Below are positions 34,421 through 47,051 of a DNA stretch of 64,000 bases, piece after piece; within the stretch, counting starts at the first letter, position 1; each line of letters opens with the position of its first letter. The translations under genes were made by a program, and so were the position numbers. The stretch lies in assembly GCF_009870125.1 (NCBI RefSeq), contig NC_046680.1, forward strand, positions 4,154,001 through 4,218,000, in the 5' to 3' direction. This DNA comes from Drosophila pseudoobscura (Eukaryota; Arthropoda; Insecta; Diptera; Drosophilidae). The notes below the pieces were generated by a model. It was not told where the DNA came from, did not search any database, and saw nothing but the letters and a program-made list of their open reading frames with translations.

Positions 34421-36749
34421 TACAGTAATGCGAGCTGCGCTGCTGGCCGAAAGCAGGAGCCAAAGTGAGAGAAAGTAAGCGCAGCAAACAGGGAAAGTTA
34501 TGCCAAGAATTCCAGCTAAGCATGAATCAAGTGCCAGGCAGGCAGGGCGCGGGCCGTGAAACAGAACGGGGCCTCGCGAGGATGAAACAAAAAGCAACGG
34601 AAGTCTAAGACTGCGGCCTTCTTAATTTGCGGAATTCAAGACATTCGCTTTCATTCGAGATTATGCTCGAGCATTATAATCCGCTAGCAGAGATGGAGTG
34701 CGGATGGAGTGGCGGTGGGGCATACGATGTATGCACCACTACTTTAACTTCAATGGCACATATGTACATGAAGTATTTACTTAGTACGACTATTAAATAC
34801 AGAAGAACTGGATTGGAACAAATATATATAGAAAGATAGAATGAATCCTTGTACGTTTTCGTTGCTTTCCCTGACCAATTTTACTCATTCAACAGTTTGA
34901 CGTAGAATATCTGGACTACGATCTGAATGCACGGGGAATGCGCCGCAGTGAGCGTGTAGGAGTATGGACATGTGTACCTCAGACTCAGTCCTCGACGCAA
35001 AAAGTACAAGGCAAAATCGATACCTTGATTCGATTTTCAGCCACATGTGATTAGGCTCTCTGCGCCCAGTACTCCCTCCTTGGGGCCCTGCCATTCGCCA
35101 TTCGCCATTCGCCTTCGTCTTCGTCCGGCTATCCGGGGATCTGGCCCCTCCTCTCCAATGATCAGACTTTTAATTGGACTTTAATAAGCAATTGCCTTGC
35201 TGGTTGTGTGGTTTGGGCCTGTGTGCTGCCATGGAGCGTCGGCAGTGCCCCAACGCGAATTAAAGACCGCAAACTTCGAAAGCCGCACTGCTTGCTGCAA
35301 CCATCCCGGTTTCCAGCGGTTTTCACCCGTAACTTTCAATGTTCCCCGATGCCAAGAGGCCCTTATCGCCGCTTGACGACTGCTCCTGAGTACGACAATC
35401 AGTCTGGCACGTCCCGGGTCCTTGACGCTAAGGAGTCGAGTGTGAAATGTATATGCCAGCCCGCTTTTGCGTCACTTTTTAAAGAGCATCTCCCACTTTG
35501 TCACAGATGAGGTCGGAGGCGGATGAGGCGGACCCAAGGATGGCAAGCCAGATGTCTCCTTTGAGCCATGTGTCGACACGTGCACAGTGAGCACTGAGCA
35601 CTGCTTCTACCTTGACTACAGGTTAGAGATACTTCCTTTTGTTACATGGCACACAGCCTTTTCAGTTAGGGAACGAGTATGAAAGCAATTTGTCAATCTC
35701 CTTATAAGACCTTCCCAAGGTCTTTGCAGCACGTGCATCAGAATCATAAATGATGATATCCTGATTAACTCTCAACAGTCCATAATTGAGGCTAACTTTG
35801 CACAGACTTTTGTAGTTTTTGAGTGCACAGATGCTCGTCGCAGAATGGCCCGTAATCATTAAAGCCTTTATCTTGAACCTGGCGGGACTGGTGTGGACAC
35901 TGTCCAGCGCTGCGAGTGTTGTCAAGTGTCAAGTGTGCTCGGCTGTCCGGATGAATGAGTTCCTAATTGAGATGAGAGCGACGCAGGCGGTGTCCAGGCC
36001 AACCCAACCCAGCCAGGAGCGGGGGGCATGCAGCTGCAGTCTCTCCACAAATACGGCGTTTGTGTCTGCTTCTGCCAAAACCTTGATTATTGGCAAACCG
36101 AGCAGCGCACCGGGAAGTGGGGAAAGGATAATGGCAAGGACAAACTACAAAGACTGTTGGGCAGTAGGGCGGACAGGGCCGCGTTGCCCATACTATTCCC
36201 TGATGTTGTCGTTGTTGTCTCGGCAATCATTCAAGCGCCAGACAAATGCCCTGGTGCTTGTTCATGGCAACATTGTCTCCTCCGACTATGACTCTGACTC
36301 TGATCCACACATTCCATTGCCACACGACAGAGCCTTTTTCCCATTTCGTTGCGTTCTCGCCCTGAGCTCCCACCCAAAAGCAAGCAAACAACCAACGGGA
36401 GGCGGCGACCGTTGAATGGTCTGAGCTGCCTAAACTGTTGATTGGTTCGCCCCCTGAAGATGTCCCTTCTCCCTACCGGGGGAGGCGACCAGGAATACCC
36501 ACACGAGTACAGAGATACGGCTATAATCTCTGTAAAACATGAATCTTAATTACATTCATTCAGGAAAACGCTGAAGGAAGCAATGCATGGGGAAAATGGA
36601 CTCGGATGGATACTTTCCACGGACTACTCGTACACATATAATCATATAATAGCGGCTATGGAAACCAATTCAACCCAAACAGTGGGTTTCGATTTAGAAC
36701 TTGGGCATTCAGAGCTAAAAGATATATAAGTATGTGGTTGGCAGGTACG
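34421..36749. other. Gene-poor stretch between candidate exons and the NDUFV1 paralogue
   Basis: No gene I can support. CCATTCG copies at about 35091-35113. Two open stretches (plus strand from 34898; minus strand 35662-35859) are discussed under findings and rejections. The end nearest 36749 should hold the 3' UTR of the NDUFV1 paralogue, but no clear AATAAA was seen. Confidence 0.4.
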
Positions 36750-38144
36750 TCAATCCTTGATGAACTGGAGAATGCGATCTTCGATGTACGGTCTGAAATT
36801 GTCGACCAGACTGACGGCTACGTTGACCTGTCCCTGGGCTAAGCCGCAAATCGGATTGCTGTCCTTAATCTTCTTCCCTATGGCCAGGGTCCAGTCGATC
36901 TCATGTGGATGAGCCTCGCCCTTGACAAAGCGGTCGAACAGCTCGGGCAGCCAGATGGCTCCGTCACGGCAATAGGTGCACTGCTTGCACGTGTGCTTCT
37001 CGTAGAACTGGATGGAGCGGAGCATGACCTGGAGGGGGTCGCTCTGCTTGTTTACGACGATCAGAGCGCCAGAGCCGAGACTGCTGCCGGCCGCCTCCAG
37101 GCACTCGAAGTCCATCAGCACCTCCCCGGCAACCTGCTTGTTGATCAGAGGGGTGGAGAGGCCGCCGGGGAAAATGGCCAGCAGATTGTCCCAGCCGCCG
37201 CGCACTCCACCCGCGTGCTTTTCGATGAGATCGCGCATCGGCATCGACATCTCCTCCTCGACGGTGCAGGGACTGTTCACCTGTCCGCTTATGTTGAAGA
37301 GCTTGGTGCCCGAGTTGTAGGAGCGCCCCAGGTCGGCCCACCACGAGGCTCCTCGGCGCAGGATTGTGGGCAGCACTGCAATGGACTCCGCATTGATCAC
37401 CACGCAGGGATGCGAGAAGTATCCCTGCTCGGTGAGAAAGGGCGGTCGCCTGCGCGGCCTCCCGATCTTGCCCATCAGGCACTTAACCAGCGCCGTCTCC
37501 TCGCCGCAGAGGTAGCGATCCCCTCGCTGGACCAGGATGTCGAACTTGATGCCCGTGTCGCAGGCGCTGGGGCCGAGCAGTCCGTAGCGGTAGGCCTCGG
37601 CCAGGGCGAACTGCAGATTGCACGCCTCATTGTAGAAGCGGTTCCTCACGTAGATGATGGCCCGATTACAGCCCATAGCAAAGCCGGCCAGGAGGCAGCC
37701 CTCAATTATCTTGTGCGGCTCATGGCGAATGATCTCGCGGTCCTTGCACGTCCCCGGCTCGCCCTCGGCGCAGTTCATGACGAGGACCTTGTCCTGCTTG
37801 GACTCGGCACAGCGAAGGAAGTTCCACTTGTTCCCGCAGAAGAAGCCACCGCCTCCTCGTCCGCGAAGCCCGCTCTGGCACACCTGCTCCATTATCCAGT
37901 CGGACCCCTTCTCCAGCAGCACAGCGGTGTGGTACCAGTCCCCTCGTTTGCAGGCGCCTTTGAGGCGCCAATCGTGGCGTCCGTACAGGTTCTGAAAGAC
38001 GCGGTCGCAGTCGTGCAGCGGACCGAAGGTCGTCTTCTCATTCGTCAGACATGACTTTGGAGGATCATTCTTGCCTGCAACAAATGACCGTCTCCATTGC
38101 GTCAGCCCGGGCAGTCGATTTAGCTCTATAATCTTCCGAAACAT
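36750..38144 (-). CDS. ND-51L2: NDUFV1-like (complex I 51-kDa) paralogue, intronless
   Basis: One exon, 464 codons from the ATG at 38144, the length of NDUFV1; an in-frame ATG at 38246 would add 34 residues, but the inner start gives a better mitochondrial leader (MFRKIIELNRLPGLTQWRRS). The family fold is clear: LYGRHDWRLKGA, GRGGGGFFCGNKW, EGEPGTCKDREI, CGEETAL, GTKLFNISG, and the 4Fe-4S cysteines HTCKQCTYC plus a distal C in NPICG. In active NDUFV1 the FMN/NADH pocket reads GAGFPTG, NADEGEPG and GAGAYICGEE; here these are GGGFFCG, NCAEGEPG and RGDRYLCGEE, so flavin contacts are altered. Lack of introns suggests a retrocopy. D. melanogaster has divergent paralogues of this kind at this locus (male-biased, from memory). 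Symbol assigned by synteny. Confidence 0.8.
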   Translation of the reverse strand: MFRKIIELNRLPGLTQWRRSFVAGKNDPPKSCLTNEKTTFGPLHDCDRVFQNLYGRHDWRLKGACKRGDWYHTAVLLEKGSDWIMEQVCQSGLRGRGGGGFFCGNKWNFLRCAESKQDKVLVMNCAEGEPGTCKDREIIRHEPHKIIEGCLLAGFAMGCNRAIIYVRNRFYNEACNLQFALAEAYRYGLLGPSACDTGIKFDILVQRGDRYLCGEETALVKCLMGKIGRPRRRPPFLTEQGYFSHPCVVINAESIAVLPTILRRGASWWADLGRSYNSGTKLFNISGQVNSPCTVEEEMSMPMRDLIEKHAGGVRGGWDNLLAIFPGGLSTPLINKQVAGEVLMDFECLEAAGSSLGSGALIVVNKQSDPLQVMLRSIQFYEKHTCKQCTYCRDGAIWLPELFDRFVKGEAHPHEIDWTLAIGKKIKDSNPICGLAQGQVNVAVSLVDNFRPYIEDRILQFIKD

Positions 38145-41100
38145 ATTTATATACAAAACAGGAAAAGTCCTTCCTGGTTGATAGGTAAAACGAACGGGGG
38201 CTAAGACTACGACACATACACCTACTAGATTTGTGTGATGAAACATTTCCGATTTAGTTCAATTAAATCGAAACTTAAAGGCCTGCCATAAGCCGTAAAT
38301 TCAACCGAAATTCTGTTGAGAGCGAGTATCCCCGAACATACCAATCCATTGGAAATACTTGTCTATGTCGAGGAGAGGAGTTGGTCTAGGCTCCGAGCAG
38401 CAAAGAAAATGATGCCATAACGACAGTAGAAGCCACAGCACCCGTGAATTTCCGGGTACCTACCGAGCACACATCTACCCGGACCCAGGCCGTAGGTTTC
38501 CGACAAATTATGCGAGGATGGGACAGGCAGGCAGGCCCCTTTTCAATTTATGCAACCATTCGACAGAAATTTGAGTTTAATGGAAGGCAACAAAAGGTGG
38601 ATGAGCCGCATAAGGAAATGTGTCCTCCACAAACATAAGTACTCCACTCCCGTCCCCAAAGGGGATCAATTAGCACAAGATGTTGCGCACACACGGCACT
38701 GGTTTTGATCCAACTTCCTTTCCTTTCGATTGCCCCCTATGACTGTGGAGCCGACTGTGGAGATTTCTGCACAACTTGCGGCTAATTGCAGCAAACAACA
38801 AGAGTTCGCCCCGAGTAAAAGAGGGGCTTTGCAACCAAAAAGGTGATTTCTGCAGAGCGCTGACAACATCTGATGCAAATCGTGATCGTATAGGATAAAC
38901 TCTCTGGGACTGAAAGTATGTTCGTGGTCCCCACAGTTCTGTCATCTGTTCATTCCCGTCATCTTGCCTGTGCAGCTCGGAGGACTGCCCCTGGACCTCC
39001 CTACGGACGTGCTGCTTATTTAACGTTTTATGAGCTTTTGAGTTTATTATTGCTTCCGCCTCTGCTGTCTTCTGCTCCTTGCAGTCACGTTCCTTTCACA
39101 CCTTCGACAATGCAGCGCGGATCAAATATCGCTGCATACTTTCACGCGCGACCAATGCAAACATCCATCAAGCCCCCAGAGATAGCCCTAATGGTGCGCG
39201 TTTCCATTTCCAGTCCACAAATTGAACAGATTGAATCGCGCCTTTGGTATGTGCTTTGTTTAGCCCCCTTTTTGTGCTCCACATGATATTGTGTGCACTT
39301 TAGGGGAGGCGGAGGAGGGCTTTTCCAGATACTAGAAGTCCAGGTATTGTATATTAAATCCGACCACAAACAAAATCCGACCTCTGCCCCTGCCAATAAT
39401 CTACTAATGTCTGTATACGTCCGTGTTAGTATCCGTACTTTCCTAATGGATCGGATACGAGTAATAATCTAAAACTATGAGTCTCTTCCAGTGGTGGCAT
39501 AATTTCTGTCCCAAAGGGGCATTCCTTACATTTGTCACTCTTGGAGAGGGATATTCAATGATCAAATATCTGTATTGGCAGAGGACTTGGGGTTCATTCA
39601 AGGGTGTCTGTGATACCTGTACAGTGTACTATCGTTCAGCATTGCATGTAATCTTTATTATTTCCGCACAGATGTCGACAATCCATTTTCCCAGCAAACG
39701 CTAAGAGCCTGTCAACGTTGTCAACGTGCGATGAGATGCCACTTGCATTTACCACACCTTTGAGTGTACCGCATGCGTCTAAGGAGTCGATACGAGCACA
39801 CTAAATAGCCATCAATAGACGCCCCAAGGACGCTATATCGCAGCCGTCCCTGCCATCCCTGCCATGGCTGCCATGGCTGCCGTTAAATAAGCTAATTTAC
39901 ATCGACACATGGAGCTCCTCCTGGTGGCAATTTGTAACTGTCGCCGACAAGCCAACAACTTCCCAGCCGCGAGTGGCAAACAAGCTGTCGCCACTGCCAC
40001 CATCGCGTCGTTGCAAGTTCACAGCTCCGCGTTAACAGCCTGCAGCGCGAGCTGAGGCGAAGAAATGTCTTGGGGAGCCCCATAACCCCCCATCACCCCC
40101 AATCCGACCACAGACCACTGCGGTTCGCCCTCAATCATTCCTGCAGCTGACTTTGATTGTCTGCTGCTCCTCCCCCCTGTGCTCACCCGGCTATTTGCTA
40201 ATTCATTATCCAAGGCGAATATTGGATCTGAATGCACGGATTTCAAATGCCGGCTGCAGGCGACGGAGCGTCGCGTTAAAGCTGTGGCAACAACAGGTTA
40301 CAATTATGAGTGCCACAAAAAAACTGAAAGTATTTTCAACATGCAAACACGCCGTAAGCACTCGGCCGAGCCTGGCAGGCCCCGACCGGACGGGACCGGA
40401 CCGGACCATGGTCATTTGCATGACACAGGGCCAGCAGAGAACTGGCGGCATTAAGGCAAGTTAATCACGTGCCAGGAAAAGTCACGAAGCTGGGGCTGAA
40501 TGACCTACAGTGCTGTAGTGTGTTGTAGTGGGTGTGGGTCTGGATATGCTATGTGAGAATCAGGGCAGTAAGTGCAGGTAAATGTGAAATAATTCACACA
40601 AAAAAACACCAATGAACACCAGTACGACCCACATATACACACAGACAGGCAGAAACAACCAAACTCCAAACTGAAGTTCCACAAGTTCTGGGGGTCGGAA
40701 AAAACAGCTTGGGGAACAACAAGTGAAACAAAAACAAACCAAGGGACAATGTAAAAGCAGACTAACACACTTTTGTTCCCCCGATGATTGCACACCTTTT
40801 AAGGTCGGCCATTTATGCACTTTTTATACGAGTACCGTGCCTGAAAGACGATAGTTTATAGTCCATTTTTTCACGAGAAACCATTCAAAAGCTTTCCCCT
40901 TCTCCGATCCAGGCCGAGAGTGCAATTTTTTGCTCGCGCTAGAGAGGATTTTTACCAGTTCCGTGAACACTGTGATGTTTGGTCAGAGACGTGGGCGTAA
41001 TTTAAAGCGATAAGCTCGTACAAACTGCAAACGGATTCTCATATTTGCAGAACGGCTCATAATAGGCAAAGGGAATCGACCCGAATCGACGAGCTGATCC

Positions 41101-41360
41101 AGGTCCAAATCCAAAGCCCAGGTCCCCAATATGCCTTGAATAACCAGGGCAGCCGGGGGTGTATGTGAATGCCGTTCACAGGATTTGCATTTAACAGGGT
41201 CCGAGCGAAGGCCACCTTTGCCCCGTGCCCCAATACTCGTGCCAATACTCGTGCCAATATGTACATATATCCGTATGCAAGTATTCGCCCCACTCGACTC
41301 CAGGCACTCAATACGTTTTCCGTTCCGTTGACAAAGACTGGCCAGTGAAGGAACAAACAC

Positions 41361-41432
41361 CGAGACAGGGACAGAGACGGGGACAGGGACTGGGACGGGG
41401 ACAGGGACTGGGACGGGGACGGGGACAGGGAG
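41361..41432 (+). repeat. G-rich minisatellite, GGGACNG units
   Basis: About twelve imperfect units of 6 bp (GGGACA, GGGACT, GGGACG) in a row. Confidence 0.85.
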
Positions 41433-43786
41433 AGTGTAGAAACCTATTGAAAAATATGTTTGTGTTTCATTAAAAATTTAAGACCCTCCTGCAAGAAGTA
41501 AACGAATATACCAGCTCCATGTTTATGGCATGCGACAACATTATTTTTTCTGCCTTAAATATGCTTTTGCTGATAAAGTCATGAAAAACACCCAAACCAA
41601 AACTGACTCGCGTTTTAGAGCCCCACGCTGGTTGTAAGTTATAATATCGGTAGATATTTATCTTCAGCTGGCCACAGCAATTTCCCAATTCAGGGCTCGC
41701 TTCCGTGCTAGCAGTATTCATTAGACATTCCTAAAAAGAGGAATACTCGTCCGGATCGGACTACTCGGCTAGGAGTAGGGAGCAAGGACCGCAATCATTG
41801 TAGGTAATAATTTAAGGATATTATTGGGATACACAATAATTATTGTAAACCAACCTCAAAAAGATAAAATAGTAATAGTACAGATTTATGGTAGCCCTAT
41901 GAATCGGAATTTTCGGACCTGTTTAATGCATTAATTTTGTTGACAGCTTGTGCAAAAACACATCCAATATTATGGTGTCACTGACATCCGATAATTTTAT
42001 TCATCAGTGTTAATGTGGCTTGCATTTACGATGACATCAATATTTGTGTGGTGCTCAGCCGGCCATTCAGGATATCAAAAAAGAAACAATCTGTGGTTTA
42101 TATGGTGCGCAGTGGCACGTGCTGCAGCCTTATCTTTTAGATAGTATTTTATCACGACAGAGCATTCTATGTATTTGATTTGACTTCAGGCTATGCTCTT
42201 TGCTGAAGATCAAGGGGTTCATGCAGCGAAATTTGGCTTTCCAATCCAGTCAAGGTATTGGATCAACGACTGACCTTTCGCTCCTGATGTCATGGATTTA
42301 AGAACGGGATAAGGAAATTTGTGGAAACTTCTTGGGCCAAAATCTAAAATGTCATCGTCATCTCATGCAACTTTACAAAATCAGGAATTTGCTTATTGAG
42401 GAGTATTGTATTCCAGGAGTATTGTATTCAAACGTCTGCGTTGGTGTACTCAAGTGACCAAGTCGCACACTTACTTTCCTTCAATTTGCTGTATCTGCTG
42501 AAGCAAGAATATGCTGCCAAAAAACGTTTGACTTGTCTATCTGGTTTTCATTCAAAAGAGCTATTAAAAGTAGTGGGAACAGGCTCACGAACACAGAGCC
42601 TCCCGTGGGTATCCGGGAGAGCTCTTATGCGAGATAAATCATCGCCATATAATGATCCAACGGCAGAGATCTCATGCCCCGTGACGCAGTTCGGTTGCTG
42701 TAGAGTGGGTGCTTATTTTTCAGTGTTTTTATCTTAGTAAGGAAACTTTTCTTTAGTCCGAGCGGGAACCTTGAATTTTGTGTTTGCCCTGTCGCCGTCA
42801 CTGACGTACCGCTGCATGGCTCCCCTCCTAAGTCTGTATCTGATCTAAGTGTATCTGTAATCTGTGGGTGATGCTGTCTCTGTCTGTGTTTTATGGCTAC
42901 TTGTTGACTTTGGTCTTTCCGTTGCTATCGTTGTCGGATTCTCAAGTTAATCAACTTGCATAGCAATGGAGAGATGGAGCGATGGAGCAATGGAGCAATT
43001 GAGCCATGGAACGATATGAATATGAGCAAGTGAGTGGGGGGCAGGGCACTTGGGCGCCTCTGCATTTCCCCATAGCTTCGTTGACAAACCTGCAGCTTTC
43101 CAGTGTTTTTGATATTACTCGTATATCGGCGGCGGGCGTTATGTTCGCCTGCTCGTACCTATCTGGGGTTTATGGCGGCGACTCGTGAGCCACAAATGTT
43201 TGCTCTACGAGTACGTGTCATTCCGGCAGCGTGGGCGAGTGGCGGGCTGAGGCTTTACTGGCATTCGCCTTCGCTTCTTCTCTTCTAGTCTAATGCATTA
43301 AGTCGATTTCTCGCTTCAGTGGACTTGGTTGCTGCCACAAGCAGCCTTAAGAACTCGGGTCCTCACACGGGCCTCCCGCCCGTCGCTTTGGCTCAAATTT
43401 GGCTTGGCTTTTACACGCTCAATGGAATATTTTCACTTTTCGAGACACTTTCGCTACATTCGCTCTGAAACTCACTCGAATGTTAGAAAAAATTGCCGGA
43501 TTTATTCTCGTAAATGTGGGGGATAGAGTCCCGTCCCCGTCCCCGTTCCCGTGCCTATCCATGGAATGGGTTAGTGGTTCGCTGGTGCGTGGGAAGAACT
43601 GAACAATCGGTAATCAGGATTCAATTAACCGTTTTAAAGAAATTCAATCAAGCTGACTCCTCTGCTGACCCTTTCCAGTCCCCGAGGGTTAATTAACTTT
43701 TGCAACAGTGAAAAGCCAGTTGTAAAGCCAGATCCCTCAGTAGCTCAGTCGCATAGCCGTTCAGCGAGCCACCAGCAAAAGCTTTC

Positions 43787-43813
43787 TTATTATTATTATT
43801 ATTATTATTATTT
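43787..43813 (+). repeat. (ATT)n microsatellite
   Basis: About nine uninterrupted TTA/ATT triplets. Confidence 0.9.
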
Positions 43814-46029
43814 TATCAGTGTAATTCTGCCGCCGAGTCCTTCGTGGAGCAATTAAGAGACTACAAACAGGACGCTTCGTGCGGTTAAGGCTGTTGCGTT
43901 GAAAGAGTTTTTCGTTTTCGCTGCGTGACGTGGGCAAAACGGCAGACACATTGTCCGCAAACATACGGATACCTCCCTACTTCCGTCCCTCCGTTGGGCT
44001 TGTTCACAAGTTGCTTCTATTTCTTATTCTATTCTTATTTCTAGTTTATATACGAGTAAGATATTCAAATATGCGAGACCTTGAAAGCAGTTGTCTGGAA
44101 AGTTGGGGCGCCTTAAAGCAGGCTACATTAAATCACATGCATACATATATACATATGTACATATGTATGTACATTCGTCTGGTGAATGAATAATATGGGG
44201 CCGTCAATCAGACGTCCGCCCTTTCCTCCTCTCTTCATAGGCCATAGGTCTGCCCCTGATTACTGTTAATTACCGCTGTTTCCATACGAAAAGCTCTTTA
44301 TCCTTTGAAGCCACAACGCATTATCGAGCTTGCTAACAAACTTCATGCCGTTTTGTTAATTTTTGTTCATTTTCGGCCCTGCGCATCCCCCAGACACAGG
44401 GCCATGAACGTCGCCTGAAGCAGGAGCAGCAATTAATGCCAAAAGTTCTGGCAAATTGCTCATTTCAAGCAACGTTTGGTATGCAACACCTTCGTGATAT
44501 TAGAAATTCCACCAGGGAGAGAGATTTATGCTAAATACACTCACTCCCACACTGGGGCGGAGACTTTTCCGTGCCTATCTCGGAGGGCCTTACCTTGGGA
44601 AAGCACTCCCAGAAGTCAATTAACAGATCCAGGCAAAATAAGCTGCAGACACACCTGTTTTTGAATGGACGAATTCGCTGATGCGGCTGTTTTTGCAGGC
44701 ATTAATCGTGTTTTAAGGCCTGTTTGAATATGTCTTCTATATGTATGTCGAATATGTGCTTATTGGATTGGTTCAGGCACAATTAAGTGTGTTTTTCAAG
44801 TCCAAACATTTTGTATTGCTCATTGTGTTATTGTTGTTTATAATTGTTGTAATTGCTTTAATTGCTGTTCGCCGATCGCTGGTCTTTCGGATCCGAGGTA
44901 AGCTGCGCGCGGGATGGGTAAACAATCTAAAGAAATTCCGGAAAATATAGCTTGTTGAGCAATTCTGCGTTTCAATTCATTTAATATCTGTGTGTGTATT
45001 TATTTGTCTTCGTTTTATTGCAATTTATTTTATATGCACATTTAGTGTTTCTCTCCAGCACACAGAAACATTCGAATTCAAGTGTACTCTAGAGCAGGAG
45101 CGGGGGATATTTGAGCGAATGGGCGCACGGCAGGAGGAGGAGGTGCCCCTGCCAGTGCCGACACTGGCAATGACCCGGAAGTTTTCGGCATCTCATTTAT
45201 CTCGTTTTTCGTTTTGCTCTTCGGTGCGGGTGGGATGGGATGTGGGGAGGGGTGCGGTGGGGTGGGTATCTTGTACCGTTCTTTAGGTTTATTTTATAAC
45301 AATAAACAAAACGAATTTTCGCCATGGCTCTTCTCGATCTGGTATTCATTTGTTTGGTTTACGATTTTAAAGATTTACGGTTGCAAACTAAGGGTAGTAG
45401 TAAATGTTTCTCCCTGAAAAAGCACTTGCATCAGACACTTGGTCAATTAAAATGTTATTCAAGATACTTGCGCTTCGGCTATTCTGATTAATTGATTCAT
45501 TCTGACAGTTCTCAGAGAAAAGTGAGAAAAGAGAAGTGAATGCACTGCAAGTTTCAACAAAAGATAATGAAGCGGGATCACCCCGAACGTAGGGAGGCTG
45601 CGTGAGTACACGAGTATATGGCGATCGAGCGAGATAAACAAATCGAGACAGAGAAACAGGGAGAGAGAGAGAGACAGATAGGCCGCGGAAATATACACGT
45701 CCAATGCAAACCAAACAAATCACAGAAATAAACCATAAAGGGAAAAATATGTATGTACATATATTGATTCTATCTATTGCGCCCTCCACTACACGAGTCC
45801 CCGCGACTGCTACGGGCTTCTCCAGTTCCTATCGAGACGCGAGTCCTATGGCGCCCGCGGGCGATCACATGGTAGCATGGAGCAATTGAGCAATGGGTGG
45901 GTTTTGTTGCTCGCAATTTGCGTAATTTCCGCCGACCATCACTTTTTATTGGCTGGGACACACACACGCGTCGCACTTCACTGGCCGGCCACAGGGCACC
46001 GTAGAGTTTTCGAACGCGGAGATCAATTG

Positions 46030-46060
46030 CTAGCAAGACGTCGGAACTTTTATACGTTTA
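46030..46060 (-). promoter_or_regulatory. Candidate distal promoter (TATA box), minus strand
   Basis: TATAAAAG reads leftward at 46047-46054, followed on the minus strand by a CG-containing, stop-rich leader-like sequence. Its position between the last Trpm-related signals and the 3' end of the GPANK1-like gene suits a distal Trpm promoter. Inference only. Confidence 0.25.
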
Positions 46061-47051
46061 TTGGGAATACTTTTTGGCCCCCAGGCTTTCGTTTACGAAC
46101 CGAACACGTTGGAGCACCAACAACAATTATGAGAACCAGAGACCCGCTAGTCCGCAGCCACACAACACACACACACTGAACAGCTGTTCGTGTTGATCGC
46201 AGCAGCGCTGCCAGACCATCGCACTATTTCACACTTTGCTAATGAGCGGCAAAACCATAAAAGCCAGCTATGATGCCATGAAATGAAGTTCGCTCCTGTG
46301 TGTTTTAGGAACAGGCAGCGTTAAATATTTATCTGCAGTTTGGCTAACTGGAACGCACTGCTGACCTTCGTGCGGCCCACACTTCCCGCCGCTCTCGCGT
46401 AATTAGGGTATGTACAACTTTAAAACACGCACACTGAGTGAATTATTTTTATGGCGCTCCGTTTGCGGCCGTAGATGTCAGGATAGCGAAAGAAAAGGAC
46501 TTGACACAGTACACCGTGCTGCAGGCCGAATAGAACTCAGGGAGCGGACTCGTACAAGTCCCTTATATACCAGCCAGGACCAGGACGCACGAGAGGAGAG
46601 CCAAGGCCCAGGGCGCAGGCGCAAAGCGGAAACGGTGTCAACTCACTGCTGGCCTACTGTTGTGGTGTCCTAGTCAAATAAACGAAGAGAGAGGATACAT
46701 GCAACAGCATATCCATGGAAATGCTTAGGTTGGAAAGAGCGAAACGAGTCTAAGTGTGAAAGTTGTCTCTTTGCTGTCAACCATCAGCTGTTGATTGCAA
46801 TTGAACAGGAAAATACCTACTTTGTTTTTAAGTACCACTATTAAAATGGCATTACATTTTGAAACATGTTAAATGCAAAACCTTTCATTTAAAATTTTTT
46901 ATTATTCCTGAATCAGCTGTTAGTCAGCTGCATTAGTCAGTGCTGCAAAACACCGCTCATTGTCTTTCAAACACAGATAAAGATATTTAGCCGCGAATTC
47001 ATCTCACAGGTAGAGTTAGAGTTCAGCATTGTATTTATTATGCATTTTGAC
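46061..47051. other. Intergenic DNA
   Basis: No gene. Several CAGCTG E-boxes (about 46180, 46788, 46914). The minus-strand AATAAA at 47034-47039 is the likely poly(A) signal of the next gene, only 13 nt past its stop. Confidence 0.5.

Larger units (their letters stand above)
38247..46020. other. Eight kb without a supportable gene
   Basis: Probably the distal Trpm 5' intron or its regulatory DNA. It contains a GGGACAG/GGGACTG minisatellite (41361-41432), a duplicated AGGAGTATTGTATTC (about 42401-42430), an (ATT)n run (43787-43813), TACATATGTA palindromes (about 44142-44170) and many copies of ACGAGTA. No open frame has both splice signals and codon bias. Confidence 0.5.

Noticed and set aside
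35662..35859. Minus-strand ATG frame of 65 codons ending LLSYSFPN
   Set aside because: No codon bias, no splice or poly(A) context and no family resemblance; probably chance.
36903..38054. 383-codon open frame antisense to the NDUFV1 paralogue
   Set aside because: Shadow of GC3-rich coding DNA; no independent motif.
44741..44950. Plus-strand hydrophobic frame ending near a GTAAGC site
   Set aside because: Hydrophobicity comes from TTG/ATT-rich DNA; no acceptor and no codon bias.
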